In this document: piece by piece, positions 35,560 to 43,126 of the stretch | Position numbering within the stretch: the stretch's first letter is position 1 | Layout of the letters: the number at the start of each line of letters is the position of its first letter | DNA from: Erysipelotrichaceae bacterium | GTDB taxonomy: Bacteria > Bacillota_I > Bacilli_A > Erysipelotrichales > Erysipelotrichaceae | NCBI GenBank assembly: GCA_012523895.1 | Contig: JAAYSZ010000034.1 | Location: 22,486 to 86,485, forward strand | DNA length: 64,000 nucleotides | Direction: 5' to 3' | Translations under genes and position numbers: made by a program | The notes under the pieces: model-generated | What the model saw: the letters and a program-made list of their open reading frames with translations, nothing else | Told to the model about the DNA's origin: nothing | Database searches by the model: none

Positions 35560-36383
35560 AAACTACCCCTTTTGTAACATCCTAATACTTTATAATAATT
35601 TGCAGTTTTTTCTGCTTGTTTTAATGTTTCTATAATTTTTGGATCATTTATGTTTCCATCAAAATCTAAATAAAAACAATATTCAAATAATTTACCTTGT
35701 ATTGGCCTTGATTCAAGCTTTAATAGGTTTATTCCATTTTTCGCAAATATTTCTAACAATCTAAATAAAGAACCTGGTTCATGTTTTATTACAAACATAG
35801 TGCTTATTTTATCCGCATCTTCACTCACATCTTTATTTTTTGAAACACATAAAAATCTTGTCATGTTATTTTTGTTATCTTGTACATTTTTTAATAATAT
35901 ATCTAATCCATAATATTTAGCCGCAAGATAACTAGCTAAAGCAGCTTTACTTTTATCATTTTCTTTTTTTATATATTCAACACTTTTTGCAGTATCTTGA
36001 TAAGATATTGCTTTTAAATGAGGATTATTACTAAAAAATTGTGAACACTGTCCTATTACTTCAGGATGACTATAAACCTCTTTAATATCAGATAATTTAG
36101 TATCCTTTATAACAATTAAATTTTCTTCAATTAAAACATTTATTTCTCCTATCGCAAAAATATCATAATCTTTAAATAAATCATATGTTCGAGATATTAT
36201 TCCGGTTGTTGTATTTTCTACAGGTAAAAGTGCATAATCAATTATTCCATCTTCAACATCTTTTACAATGTTAATAAAGTTTGTATAATTTACACCTTCA
36301 AAGTCTTTCCCTTTAAAATAATTATTTACCGCAATTTCACTAAAAGTTCCATTGACTCCTTGATATCCCACTTTTATACTCAT
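35556..36383 (-). CDS. pheA: Prephenate dehydratase with ACT domain
   Basis: A 275-residue protein. Residues 1-185 are prephenate dehydratase (GYQGVNGTFSEIAVNNYF, PVENTTTGIISRTYDL, SHPEVIGQCSQFF, NNMTRFLCV with the catalytic Thr-Arg-Phe). Residues about 190-275 form an ACT domain with PGSLFRLLEIFAKNGINLLKLESRP, the ESRP motif being the phenylalanine allosteric site. It makes phenylpyruvate. There is no chorismate mutase domain. AGGAGAA precedes the ATG. It heads a short pheA-yczE unit upstream of the aro operon. Confidence 0.94.
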   Translation of the reverse strand: MSIKVGYQGVNGTFSEIAVNNYFKGKDFEGVNYTNFINIVKDVEDGIIDYALLPVENTTTGIISRTYDLFKDYDIFAIGEINVLIEENLIVIKDTKLSDIKEVYSHPEVIGQCSQFFSNNPHLKAISYQDTAKSVEYIKKENDKSKAALASYLAAKYYGLDILLKNVQDNKNNMTRFLCVSKNKDVSEDADKISTMFVIKHEPGSLFRLLEIFAKNGINLLKLESRPIQGKLFEYCFYLDFDGNINDPKIIETLKQAEKTANYYKVLGCYKRGSL

Positions 36384-36425
36384 GCTTTTCTCCTAAACTT
36401 TACACAAAATGTTATAATTCTTTTA

Positions 36426-36974
36426 ATGAAAAATAACCTTTTAAAAAATATATGTATATTTGCTTGTTTAATTATTGTACCATTAATTACACTTAATTTA
36501 GCATTTCAAGATGATTTATTTAAGTATAATTTCACTTATTTATCTACATTAAACAATACAAAATTTTTATATTACTGTTGGTCTTTTATCACAATAAGTA
36601 CTGCATCTATATCTATACATCTTATTATTAAAAAATACTATCTAATCAAACCTACAAACTTTCAAATTATTCTTCTTTTTTTTATTTTATTTGGTGCATC
36701 GCTTGTCCCTTATAGTGATACAGATAATATATTGTCCTTTCTTCATATTTTTGCAGTCTATATTGCATTAATATATTTTAATTATATTTTATATACTTTA
36801 TATTATTTTATGACATTAATTAATGTAGGTAAATATGAAGGTTATGCTTATATATTTCAATTTACTACTTGTTTTTTTATAAGCATGATATGTGGTAGTA
36901 TCAATTCTCTAGTAGAAATAATATATACAATTTCAACTACATTTATACTTGCATCATTATTAATAAAAAAATAA
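36426..36974 (+). CDS. Six-helix membrane protein, unknown function
   Basis: A 182-residue, very hydrophobic protein with about six membrane helices (CIFACLIIVPLITLNLAF, YYCWSFITISTASISIHLII, IILLFFILFGASLVPYSD, SFLHIFAVYIALIYFNY and two more). The topology loosely recalls DUF998 proteins. The ATG at 36426 has no ribosome site, but TATAAT lies at 36413-36418, eight bases upstream, suggesting a leaderless transcript. It is divergent from pheA and shares a bidirectional terminator with the next minus-strand gene. Confidence 0.65.
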   Translation: MKNNLLKNICIFACLIIVPLITLNLAFQDDLFKYNFTYLSTLNNTKFLYYCWSFITISTASISIHLIIKKYYLIKPTNFQIILLFFILFGASLVPYSDTDNILSFLHIFAVYIALIYFNYILYTLYYFMTLINVGKYEGYAYIFQFTTCFFISMICGSINSLVEIIYTISTTFILASLLIKK

Positions 36975-36999
36975 AAAAAACTGGAAATCCAGTTTTATT
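36972..36999. terminator. Bidirectional intrinsic terminator
   Basis: AAAACTGGA/TCCAGTTTT perfect inverted repeat with A run before and T run after, lying between convergent genes ending at 36974 and 37011. Confidence 0.85.
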
Positions 37000-37010
37000 T
37001 TATATAGTTT

Positions 37011-37370
37011 TTAACCTTGATATTTTCTACGTGATTCACTTAAGTTATCAACGTAATATCTTACAGTTAATTTTCTAGAAACCTTTGTCTTAGTTTTAGG
37101 TTCAAATATGAACTCATCACCTTCCAACATGCATTCTAGAACTGCATTACAAGCTGTAGTAACATTACTAACACCAGCTTCAAGCTCTGTTACTAGGTCT
37201 CCTGCATTTACTTCAATATATAGCCAACCCATGTTATGAGCTTCCCATTTTTTCCAGTTGATTACATCAATATATTCTTGAACTGATTTCTTTGCAACTT
37301 TTTTAGCTGGAGCTTTTTTAGCTGTAGTTTTCTTAGCTGTAGTTTTTTTAGCTTCTTTCTTTACAGTCAT
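37011..37370 (-). CDS. Protein with Lys/Ala-rich histone-like tail and a compact C-terminal domain
   Basis: A 119-residue protein. Residues 1-30 consist of TAKK/APAKK repeats (MTVKKEAKKTTAKK), like bacterial histone H1-type tails. The remainder is a ~85-residue domain (YIDVINWKKWEAHNMGWLYIEV, then TACNAVLECMLEGDEF, ending RYYVDNLSESRRKYQG) that I do not recognise. The tail suggests binding to nucleic acid, the ribosome or polyanions. I use ATG 37370 because GGAGGAT lies six bases upstream. It has a shared terminator and is monocistronic. The tail region is itself a tandem DNA repeat. Confidence 0.75.
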   Translation of the reverse strand: MTVKKEAKKTTAKKTTAKKAPAKKVAKKSVQEYIDVINWKKWEAHNMGWLYIEVNAGDLVTELEAGVSNVTTACNAVLECMLEGDEFIFEPKTKTKVSRKLTVRYYVDNLSESRRKYQG

Positions 37371-37493
37371 GTTAGATCCTCCCTTCTTCATACTTAACCC
37401 TGAAGTATAACGATATTATATATTAAAACTAGTGAGATTGTAAACTTTTGAGTGAATAAACGATATAATATAAGTATTAAAAAGAGGAAATAT

Positions 37494-38960
37494 ATGATAG
37501 TTAATGTTGAAAACATGAAAAAAATCGAAAGTGAAAGTGGACTTGATACTTTTGAATTAATGAATTTAGTAGGTTTAAAAGTAAAAGATTTTCTAATACA
37601 AAAATATGAAAAAAATCATAAGATTTTAATCTTATGTGGTGTTGGTAATAATGGTGGTGATGGATTAGTTATTGGTAAACTATTACATGAATTAAATTAT
37701 GATGTAAAAATTTGTCTTACTCATGATGAAATTAAATCTAAAACTGCTAAGTTAATCTATGATTCTATAGATAAAAACATAATGATTAAAAGAAAGTCAT
37801 TAAAAAATGAAATAAATAAAAGTGATGTCTTAATTGATTGTATTTATGGATTTGGATTTCATGGTATTTTAAATGAATTTGATAAATCATTATTTGAATA
37901 CATTAATAAGGCAAATAAAGAAGTAATAAGTATAGATGTAAATAGTGGCGTAGAAGCAGATGGAAATTATTATGATAAAGATGCTATTGTTTCTAAATAT
38001 ACTTTAGCTTTAGAATGTTATAAACCATTTCACAAAATAAAAAAAGATCATAATTTATTTGAAAATCTTGTTTTAATAGATTTAGGTTTAAATCATAATA
38101 TTGAGTCTAACTATATTGAAATGGATAAAAATAAATTTTTAGAAAACTATCCAAATATCCCTGAAAATTCATATAAGGGTAAAAATGGTAGAGCATTATT
38201 AATTGGTGGTGGCTGGGGTATGGCTGGAGCCTTAGGTCTAAATATTATAGGTGCTTTATCTTGTGGTAGTACTTATTTAAATGTATCAACTGATGAAAGT
38301 TGTTATCCTTGTTTAGCATCAAGATTTCTTACATGTGTTTATCATCCATTTAATGAATATAATTGGGAAGGTATTATAAAATCAATTTTAAAAAATAATA
38401 ATTCTATCGCATTTGGAAGTGGCTCTGTAAGATTACCAGCTAAAAATAAAATATTAAATTTATTATTAGAATCTGTTAAAACAACACTAGTTTTAGATGC
38501 AGAAGCTATAAATCTTTTAAGTAGAAACTATTATGTTTTAAATCTTACTAAAGCAAAAGTTGTATTAACTCCTCATATTAAGGAATTTTCTAGACTCATA
38601 GATACACCAATTGAAGTAATAATGCAAAATAAATTTGAAATCGCAAAAGACTTTTGTAAAAAACACAATGTAATATTAGTTTTAAAAGGTGTTCATACAA
38701 TTGTGGTTTCAAATAAATATATTTATATTAATCAAACCGGAAATCAAATTCTTGCAAGAGCTGGAAGTGGTGATTTACTAACAGGAATGATAACTGCTTT
38801 AACTTCTATAATAAGTGATACATATCTAGCAACTATCATGGCAGTATGGCTTCATGGCTATATTGCGGACATTGCAAAAGATAGATACGCAATCAGTAAT
38901 TTTCAATTAGAAAATTATCAAGAACTACTTGAAGAATTCTTTTACGAAAATAATTTATGA
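37494..38960 (+). CDS. nnr: Bifunctional NAD(P)H-hydrate epimerase / ADP-dependent dehydratase
   Basis: A 488-residue cytoplasmic repair enzyme. The N-terminal ~205 residues are the YjeF_N epimerase (CGVGNNGGDGLVIGKLL, IDCIYGFGFHG, SIDVNSGVEAD). The C-terminal part is the YjeF_C dehydratase (LIGGGWGMAGAL, AFGSGSVR, VLDAEAINLL, LTPHIKEFSRL, NQTGNQILARAGSGDLLTGMI). It restores damaged NADHX/NADPHX. I use ATG 37494, with GAGGAAA just upstream, not the ATG at 37452. The terminator stem starts inside its stop codon. Confidence 0.93.
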   Translation: MIVNVENMKKIESESGLDTFELMNLVGLKVKDFLIQKYEKNHKILILCGVGNNGGDGLVIGKLLHELNYDVKICLTHDEIKSKTAKLIYDSIDKNIMIKRKSLKNEINKSDVLIDCIYGFGFHGILNEFDKSLFEYINKANKEVISIDVNSGVEADGNYYDKDAIVSKYTLALECYKPFHKIKKDHNLFENLVLIDLGLNHNIESNYIEMDKNKFLENYPNIPENSYKGKNGRALLIGGGWGMAGALGLNIIGALSCGSTYLNVSTDESCYPCLASRFLTCVYHPFNEYNWEGIIKSILKNNNSIAFGSGSVRLPAKNKILNLLLESVKTTLVLDAEAINLLSRNYYVLNLTKAKVVLTPHIKEFSRLIDTPIEVIMQNKFEIAKDFCKKHNVILVLKGVHTIVVSNKYIYINQTGNQILARAGSGDLLTGMITALTSIISDTYLATIMAVWLHGYIADIAKDRYAISNFQLENYQELLEEFFYENNL

Positions 38961-38986
38961 CAGATATAAAATCTGTCATTTTTTAT
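38957..38986. terminator. Intrinsic terminator of nnr
   Basis: ATGACAGAT, loop ATAAA, ATCTGTCAT then TTTTTT. The perfect 9 bp stem includes the nnr stop codon, and the T run abuts the end of the convergent MerR gene. Confidence 0.85.
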
Positions 38987-39702
38987 TTAACTTTATATGT
39001 TTCTACACAAAACCCATGATGTCCACATGATGTACAAGTAAGTTTTCTTGTGTTTGTAGTATGTCTTGCAAAAAACACTTCTTTTTTTGTTGGTTGAAAT
39101 ATTGAATTACAATTTGGACAAATATATTCAATATTAGAATAATAGTAATTTAATATTAATATTGAATAAGGTATTGCAATTACTACATAAGCAATCAATA
39201 ACCACCACCAACCTTGAAACATCCATAATAGAAACGATGTCCATTGAAATACATTCATTATTACTCCAGTTGTTAACATTACTAACCTAACTTTATTTAA
39301 TTTAGCTTTATTTTCCATAGAATAAGCTATGCCACCAATTGTTTCAAAAGAAAAATTGTCTATAAGTTTTAATTCTTGTTTTAAGGTTTCTAATTTGTTC
39401 ATTTTATCTTTACAATCTTTAATTTCTTGTTTTAGAAATTCTTCTTGTTGTTTTATTAAAATAGATATTACATTTTCTGAATTATCTTCTTTAAACAATT
39501 TAGATATTGAATCTATAGAAATACCTAATTCGCGTAAAAAACATATTATTTTCATCTTATTTAAGTCATCTTCTGAATAAAGACGTCTTCCACCATCAGA
39601 TATTTCTGTAGGGATAAGAATTCCTCTAGTATCATAATATTGAACTGTTCTAACAGTAACATTACATAACTTAGCAATTTCTCCTGTTGTATACTTTGGC
39701 AT
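38983..39702 (-). CDS. MerR family regulator with membrane segment and zinc-ribbon tail
   Basis: A 239-residue protein. Residues 3-70 form a MerR DNA-binding domain (YTTGEIAKLCNVTVRTVQYYDTRGIL, GRRLYSEDDL), followed by a coiled coil (about 85-125). Unusually, residues about 150-195 contain two hydrophobic helices (VMLTTGVIMNVFQWTSFLLWMF, WWWLLIAYVVIAIPYSIL). The C terminus has two Cys pairs (CPNC and CTSC), a probable zinc ribbon. This suggests a membrane-tethered regulator. GGAGG precedes ATG 39702; an upstream ATG at 39756 lacks a site. The next gene on this strand upstream is far away, so it is monocistronic and may be autoregulated. Confidence 0.85.
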   Translation of the reverse strand: MPKYTTGEIAKLCNVTVRTVQYYDTRGILIPTEISDGGRRLYSEDDLNKMKIICFLRELGISIDSISKLFKEDNSENVISILIKQQEEFLKQEIKDCKDKMNKLETLKQELKLIDNFSFETIGGIAYSMENKAKLNKVRLVMLTTGVIMNVFQWTSFLLWMFQGWWWLLIAYVVIAIPYSILILNYYYSNIEYICPNCNSIFQPTKKEVFFARHTTNTRKLTCTSCGHHGFCVETYKVK

Positions 39703-39736
39703 AGCTTTACCTCCTTTCACTACATATGCTAAAGCA

Positions 39737-39749
39737 TTACGTAGCGTAA
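39737..39749. promoter_or_regulatory. Candidate operator in the MerR gene promoter
   Basis: TTACG-TAG-CGTAA, a perfect 5 bp inverted repeat about 35 bases upstream of the MerR-type gene, with a related TTACGT half-site at 39761-39766. MerR proteins bind dyads of this kind between -35 and -10 elements. Confidence 0.45.
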
Positions 39750-39885
39750 CAAGCAATACCTTACGTCAGGTTATTTTTATATTCTTTTAAAAACTATATC
39801 ATGTACAACTGTTTTTTATGTTTTAATTATATGTAAATTTTTTTAATATTATAAAATCTCACTTATATTAAAATTAGTGAAACAA

Positions 39886-40617
39886 CTATAATATCCAATT
39901 CTTTTTTATTTGATAATTACAAACAACAAATAATAATATTGTAAAAACAAATAACATAATAAAAGATAATGTTGGAGAAATAATATTCATTTTTGTAATA
40001 GCACCATTAAGTATATCTGTTCCATATGTAAGTGGTAAAAAATATGATATTGGACGTATAAATTTTGGTAAATTTGAAATAGGAATAAATAAACCACATA
40101 AAAACAACATTGGAAAACGGAAAAAATTTGATAAGGTTTGGGCTTCAAATACCTGTTCTACAGATACTGCAACCAAAAGCCCCATTAATGATGAAGTTAT
40201 TGCAATCATTATTACCGCAAAAAATAATGCTCCCCAATTAATTAAACCCAAATTAATAAAAAATGAAGCAAAAATAACTGGTACAAATGCATTAAAAATA
40301 CCAAATAATATAGTTCCGGTTATTTTTGAAAGTACCAATACACCTAAACTTATTGGTGCTAAAAGTAATCTATCAAATGATTTTCCACTTCTTTCAAATG
40401 TTATTGTAACTGCAAGCATTGATGTAGTACCAAATAATACACTCATCGAAATAAGACCAGGAAGCAATTTGATTATATCAGTATCTGGTGATTTAATAAT
40501 TTGCATCAAAGTCCAAGAAAGTGGAAATATAATTCCCCAACTAATATTTGGTGGTTTTAAATAATAATTTTTAATATCTTTATTTATTATATTCCAAAAT
40601 GCAATCCAAGTTTTCAT
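39886..40617 (-). CDS. ABC-2 type transporter permease
   Basis: A 243-residue protein with about six helices. ABC-2 features: an N-terminal amphipathic stretch (WNIINKDIKNYYLKPPNISWGIIFPLSW), TFERSGKSFDRLLLAPISLGVLVLSKI, and FRFPMLFLCGLFIPISNLPKFIRPISYFLPLTYGTDIL. It pairs with the ATPase encoded immediately upstream (four-base overlap) to export drugs, lipids or peptides. It is the last gene of an arsR-ATPase-permease operon. Confidence 0.9.
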   Translation of the reverse strand: MKTWIAFWNIINKDIKNYYLKPPNISWGIIFPLSWTLMQIIKSPDTDIIKLLPGLISMSVLFGTTSMLAVTITFERSGKSFDRLLLAPISLGVLVLSKITGTILFGIFNAFVPVIFASFFINLGLINWGALFFAVIMIAITSSLMGLLVAVSVEQVFEAQTLSNFFRFPMLFLCGLFIPISNLPKFIRPISYFLPLTYGTDILNGAITKMNIISPTLSFIMLFVFTILLFVVCNYQIKKNWIL

Positions 40618-41555
40618 TTCATATCTCCTTGTCTATCATTAGTTAATTTAACAAACACATCTTCTAATGATGGACGTATCTTTTTTGCTTCTAATACATT
40701 TATTTTTTTATCATTTAAAAATTTTATTACTTCAATTAACAAAATTGGTTGATTAGATATCATTACAAAAGAATTTTCATTTATTATTTTTATTTTGTTA
40801 GTATTAAATTCATTTTGTATTATATTTAAATAGGTTTTTATATTTTTATCTGTTTCAAAAATAATAGAATTATCATTAAAAACATCTTCCATTAATTCAT
40901 CAACAGTTCCTAAAGCAACAATTTTACCATTAGAAATAAAAGCAACACAATCACAAAGACGCTCTGCTTCTTCAATATAATGAGTTGTAAGAAAAATTGT
41001 TGTACCTTTATCTTTTAAACTAATAATCATATCTCTTATTTGCCTAGAACTTTCAACATCTATGCCTGTTGTTGGTTCATCCAAAAATAAAATACTTGGT
41101 GAATGCATAAGTGCTGCAGCTATCGTAAGCTTTCTTTTCATTCCTTTAGAATAAGATTTAAACAATTTACTTCTTGCTTCTTTTAATTTAAATACTTCTA
41201 AAAGATGATTAGCTCTAGTTTCTCTATCTTTTTTACTCATTCCATAAAGAGCACCACAAAAACATAAATTATCAAATCCATTCATTTCATTATAAAGATT
41301 ACTTTCATCAGGAACAATTCCCATAATAGATTGAGCATGTTTTAATTTTTTATTTACATCAATGCTATCTATAAAGATTTCACCTGAAGTTGGTTTAGAA
41401 AGTCCTATCATCATATTTATAGTAGATGTTTTTCCTGCACCATTTGGACCTAAAAATCCAAATATTTCACCTTTATTAATTTTAAAACTAATATCATTTA
41501 CAGCTGTAAAATCACCATAATTTTTTTTAAGATTTTTTACTTCAATAGCTACCAT
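40614..41555 (-). CDS. ABC transporter ATP-binding protein
   Basis: A 313-residue ATPase of the DrrA/CcmA type: Walker A GPNGAGKTS, Q-loop VPDESNLYNEMNG, signature YSKGMKRKLTIAAAL, Walker B ILFLDEPTTGID, and switch His in LTTHYIEEAERLCD. A ~80-residue C-terminal extension follows, as in drug or lantibiotic exporters. It overlaps the permease gene and starts one base after the ArsR gene, so all three form one unit. Confidence 0.93.
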   Translation of the reverse strand: MVAIEVKNLKKNYGDFTAVNDISFKINKGEIFGFLGPNGAGKTSTINMMIGLSKPTSGEIFIDSIDVNKKLKHAQSIMGIVPDESNLYNEMNGFDNLCFCGALYGMSKKDRETRANHLLEVFKLKEARSKLFKSYSKGMKRKLTIAAALMHSPSILFLDEPTTGIDVESSRQIRDMIISLKDKGTTIFLTTHYIEEAERLCDCVAFISNGKIVALGTVDELMEDVFNDNSIIFETDKNIKTYLNIIQNEFNTNKIKIINENSFVMISNQPILLIEVIKFLNDKKINVLEAKKIRPSLEDVFVKLTNDRQGDMK

Positions 41556-41556
41556 A

Positions 41557-41886
41557 TTATTTGTTTTTGTCTTTATTATGACAAAGTTCCTTATTATTAC
41601 ATTGTTTTTGATTTGTTTTAGCTAAATTTTCTATATCTTTAGAAAATTTAATTAATTCAGCTTTATTTACACAATAGTGCATAAAATACCCATGTTTTTC
41701 TTTACTTAGTAATCCTGCATCATTTAATATTTTTAAATGTTGAGAAATTGTAGCTTCAGTTAAATCTAATCTTTTTGCAAGTGCTTTTACACAATAATTA
41801 TGTTCTAATAATAACTCAATAATTTTGATTCTTGTTTCATTAGCTAAAGCTTTTAATATTTTTAAATTATCCACTGTATCCTCCAA
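41557..41886 (-). CDS. ArsR family transcriptional regulator
   Basis: A 109-residue winged-helix protein: LKALANETRIKIIELLLEHNYCVKALAKRLDLTEATISQHLKILNDAGLL is a classic ArsR domain. Cysteines at positions 32, 69, 97 and 103 (HNYCVKAL, HYCVNKAE, QCNNKELCHNKD) could bind metal, but no canonical ELCVCDL box is present. It heads the ABC exporter operon and probably represses it. Upstream, AATTAGTTAATTACCTAATTAAATT contains an inverted repeat that may be its operator. Confidence 0.9.
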   Translation of the reverse strand: MEDTVDNLKILKALANETRIKIIELLLEHNYCVKALAKRLDLTEATISQHLKILNDAGLLSKEKHGYFMHYCVNKAELIKFSKDIENLAKTNQKQCNNKELCHNKDKNK

Positions 41887-41902
41887 TCAATTTAATTAGT
41901 TA

Positions 41903-41918
41903 ATTACCTAATTAAATT
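41903..41918. promoter_or_regulatory. Candidate ArsR operator
   Basis: TAATTACCTAATTA and adjacent TTAATTAGTTAA form nested AT-rich dyads about 20 bases upstream of the ArsR start. The low complexity of the flanks makes this weak. Confidence 0.3.
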
Positions 41919-41990
41919 GTATCATAATAAAGAATTAACTATATAATATTTTTAAATTAATAATGAAATACATTAATTGTATTAACCAAT

Positions 41991-42009
41991 AAAAAAAGCC
42001 CTATAGGCT
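41991..42009 (-). terminator. Terminator after tRNA-Leu
   Basis: Minus strand AGCC-TATA-GGGCT followed by seven T, about 22 bases beyond the tRNA CCA end. Confidence 0.65.
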
Positions 42010-42034
42010 ATAACTAGTGGTTATAACTAGTGGT
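42009..42034. repeat. 13 bp tandem duplication at the tRNA-Leu 3' end
   Basis: TATAACTAGTGGT occurs twice head to tail. The right copy contains the CCA end of tRNA-Leu, so the tRNA end plus nine bases has been duplicated. Confidence 0.9.
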
Positions 42035-42117
42035 GCCCGGGGTCGGGCTCGAACCGACACGATATCTCTATCGATGGATTTTGAGTCCATTGCGTCTACC
42101 AGTTTCACCACCCGGGC
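42031..42117 (-). tRNA. tRNA-Leu (anticodon CAA)
   Basis: An 87-base class II tRNA: acceptor GCCCGGG with CCCGGGC, a variable arm of the CGATAGAGATATCG type, anticodon stem ATGGA/TCCAT with loop CTCAAAA (anticodon CAA), T arm GTCGGTTCGAGCCCGAC and encoded CCA. Confidence 0.93.
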
Positions 42118-42165
42118 ATTAACTTTATAATGATATATTAATATTTTTTAAAAATCAATATAAAG

Positions 42166-43089
42166 CTACCAATTTGTAAATGATAAAACAACATTTATTA
42201 TAAAAATAATAACTAACATAATTATTGATTTAGAAGTGAATAAAATTTTCCATAATTTTTTATTTCCAATGGCTAAAAAATCAAAATTTAAATCTCTGTG
42301 TCTTAAAAATAAAGAAAATCCAATAAATATATAAATAATTATTACTGAAACAGGAACTATCCAATAAAAACTATTTGGAATAATATTAATTAAATAAAAA
42401 TAAAATGCTGAAATTGATTGAATATAAATAGTAGGTCTTATTGAATGGTATTTTAAACTAACCATAGAAAGAAAAATACCAATAAAAAATGCAGGTACTG
42501 CCTGTATTAAATTTCCTTGAGCTAACGCATATAAAATCGCACTTGCAAAAACTCCAAAATATCTTCCAAACATACCAAGAGATCTTTGTATAACACCTCT
42601 AAAAGCATATTCATCACAAAATGGTTTTGTAATAACCATATAGATAAAATAAGCTATATTAGCTATTATCATTTCAACACTAGTAAAATTACCTAAAAAT
42701 GATACTGAAATAGTTTTTACATTAAAGAAAAAACTAAATATCATCATTAAACTAGTAGTTATAAAATTTATCCCAATTGCATAAAGTGAACATTTAAATA
42801 TTTCAGCTTTAGAAATTTCTATTTTTTTGTAATAATTTTTTATATTAATATCTAATTTCTTTGCGGAAATAGTAAATGGAATAAACGACAATAATAGCAA
42901 CAATAAATTTAATCCAATATATATATACATTCTCGAATCATAACCAAAAAACACTTCTGGCAAAAACTTTTCAATTAAACTCATTCCATATCTAAATACT
43001 GTAAGTATTATTACATATAAAATTAAAGCCTTACCAAAAGTATTAATTTTATGTTTCGCTTGTGTTACAGTTAATACTTTTTGACTCAT
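42166..43089 (-). CDS. CPBP family membrane protein with degenerate protease site
   Basis: A 307-residue polytopic protein (about eight helices). Motif 1 of CPBP/Abi intramembrane proteases is recognisable as DEYAFRGVIQRSL (normally EExxxR). However, motif 2, usually FAxxHGN, reads YALAQGNLIQAVPAFFIG, and the third-motif His position reads IYIQSISAFY. Both catalytic histidines appear replaced by Gln, so the protein may bind rather than cleave substrates. It may be linked to bacteriocin self-protection as in other CPBP proteins (family knowledge). It is a single gene next to a MATE gene. Confidence 0.75.
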   Translation of the reverse strand: MSQKVLTVTQAKHKINTFGKALILYVIILTVFRYGMSLIEKFLPEVFFGYDSRMYIYIGLNLLLLLLSFIPFTISAKKLDINIKNYYKKIEISKAEIFKCSLYAIGINFITTSLMMIFSFFFNVKTISVSFLGNFTSVEMIIANIAYFIYMVITKPFCDEYAFRGVIQRSLGMFGRYFGVFASAILYALAQGNLIQAVPAFFIGIFLSMVSLKYHSIRPTIYIQSISAFYFYLINIIPNSFYWIVPVSVIIIYIFIGFSLFLRHRDLNFDFLAIGNKKLWKILFTSKSIIMLVIIFIINVVLSFTNW

Positions 43090-43126
43090 AAAACTCCTTT
43101 AAATAAAATTATTATATCATAAGAAA

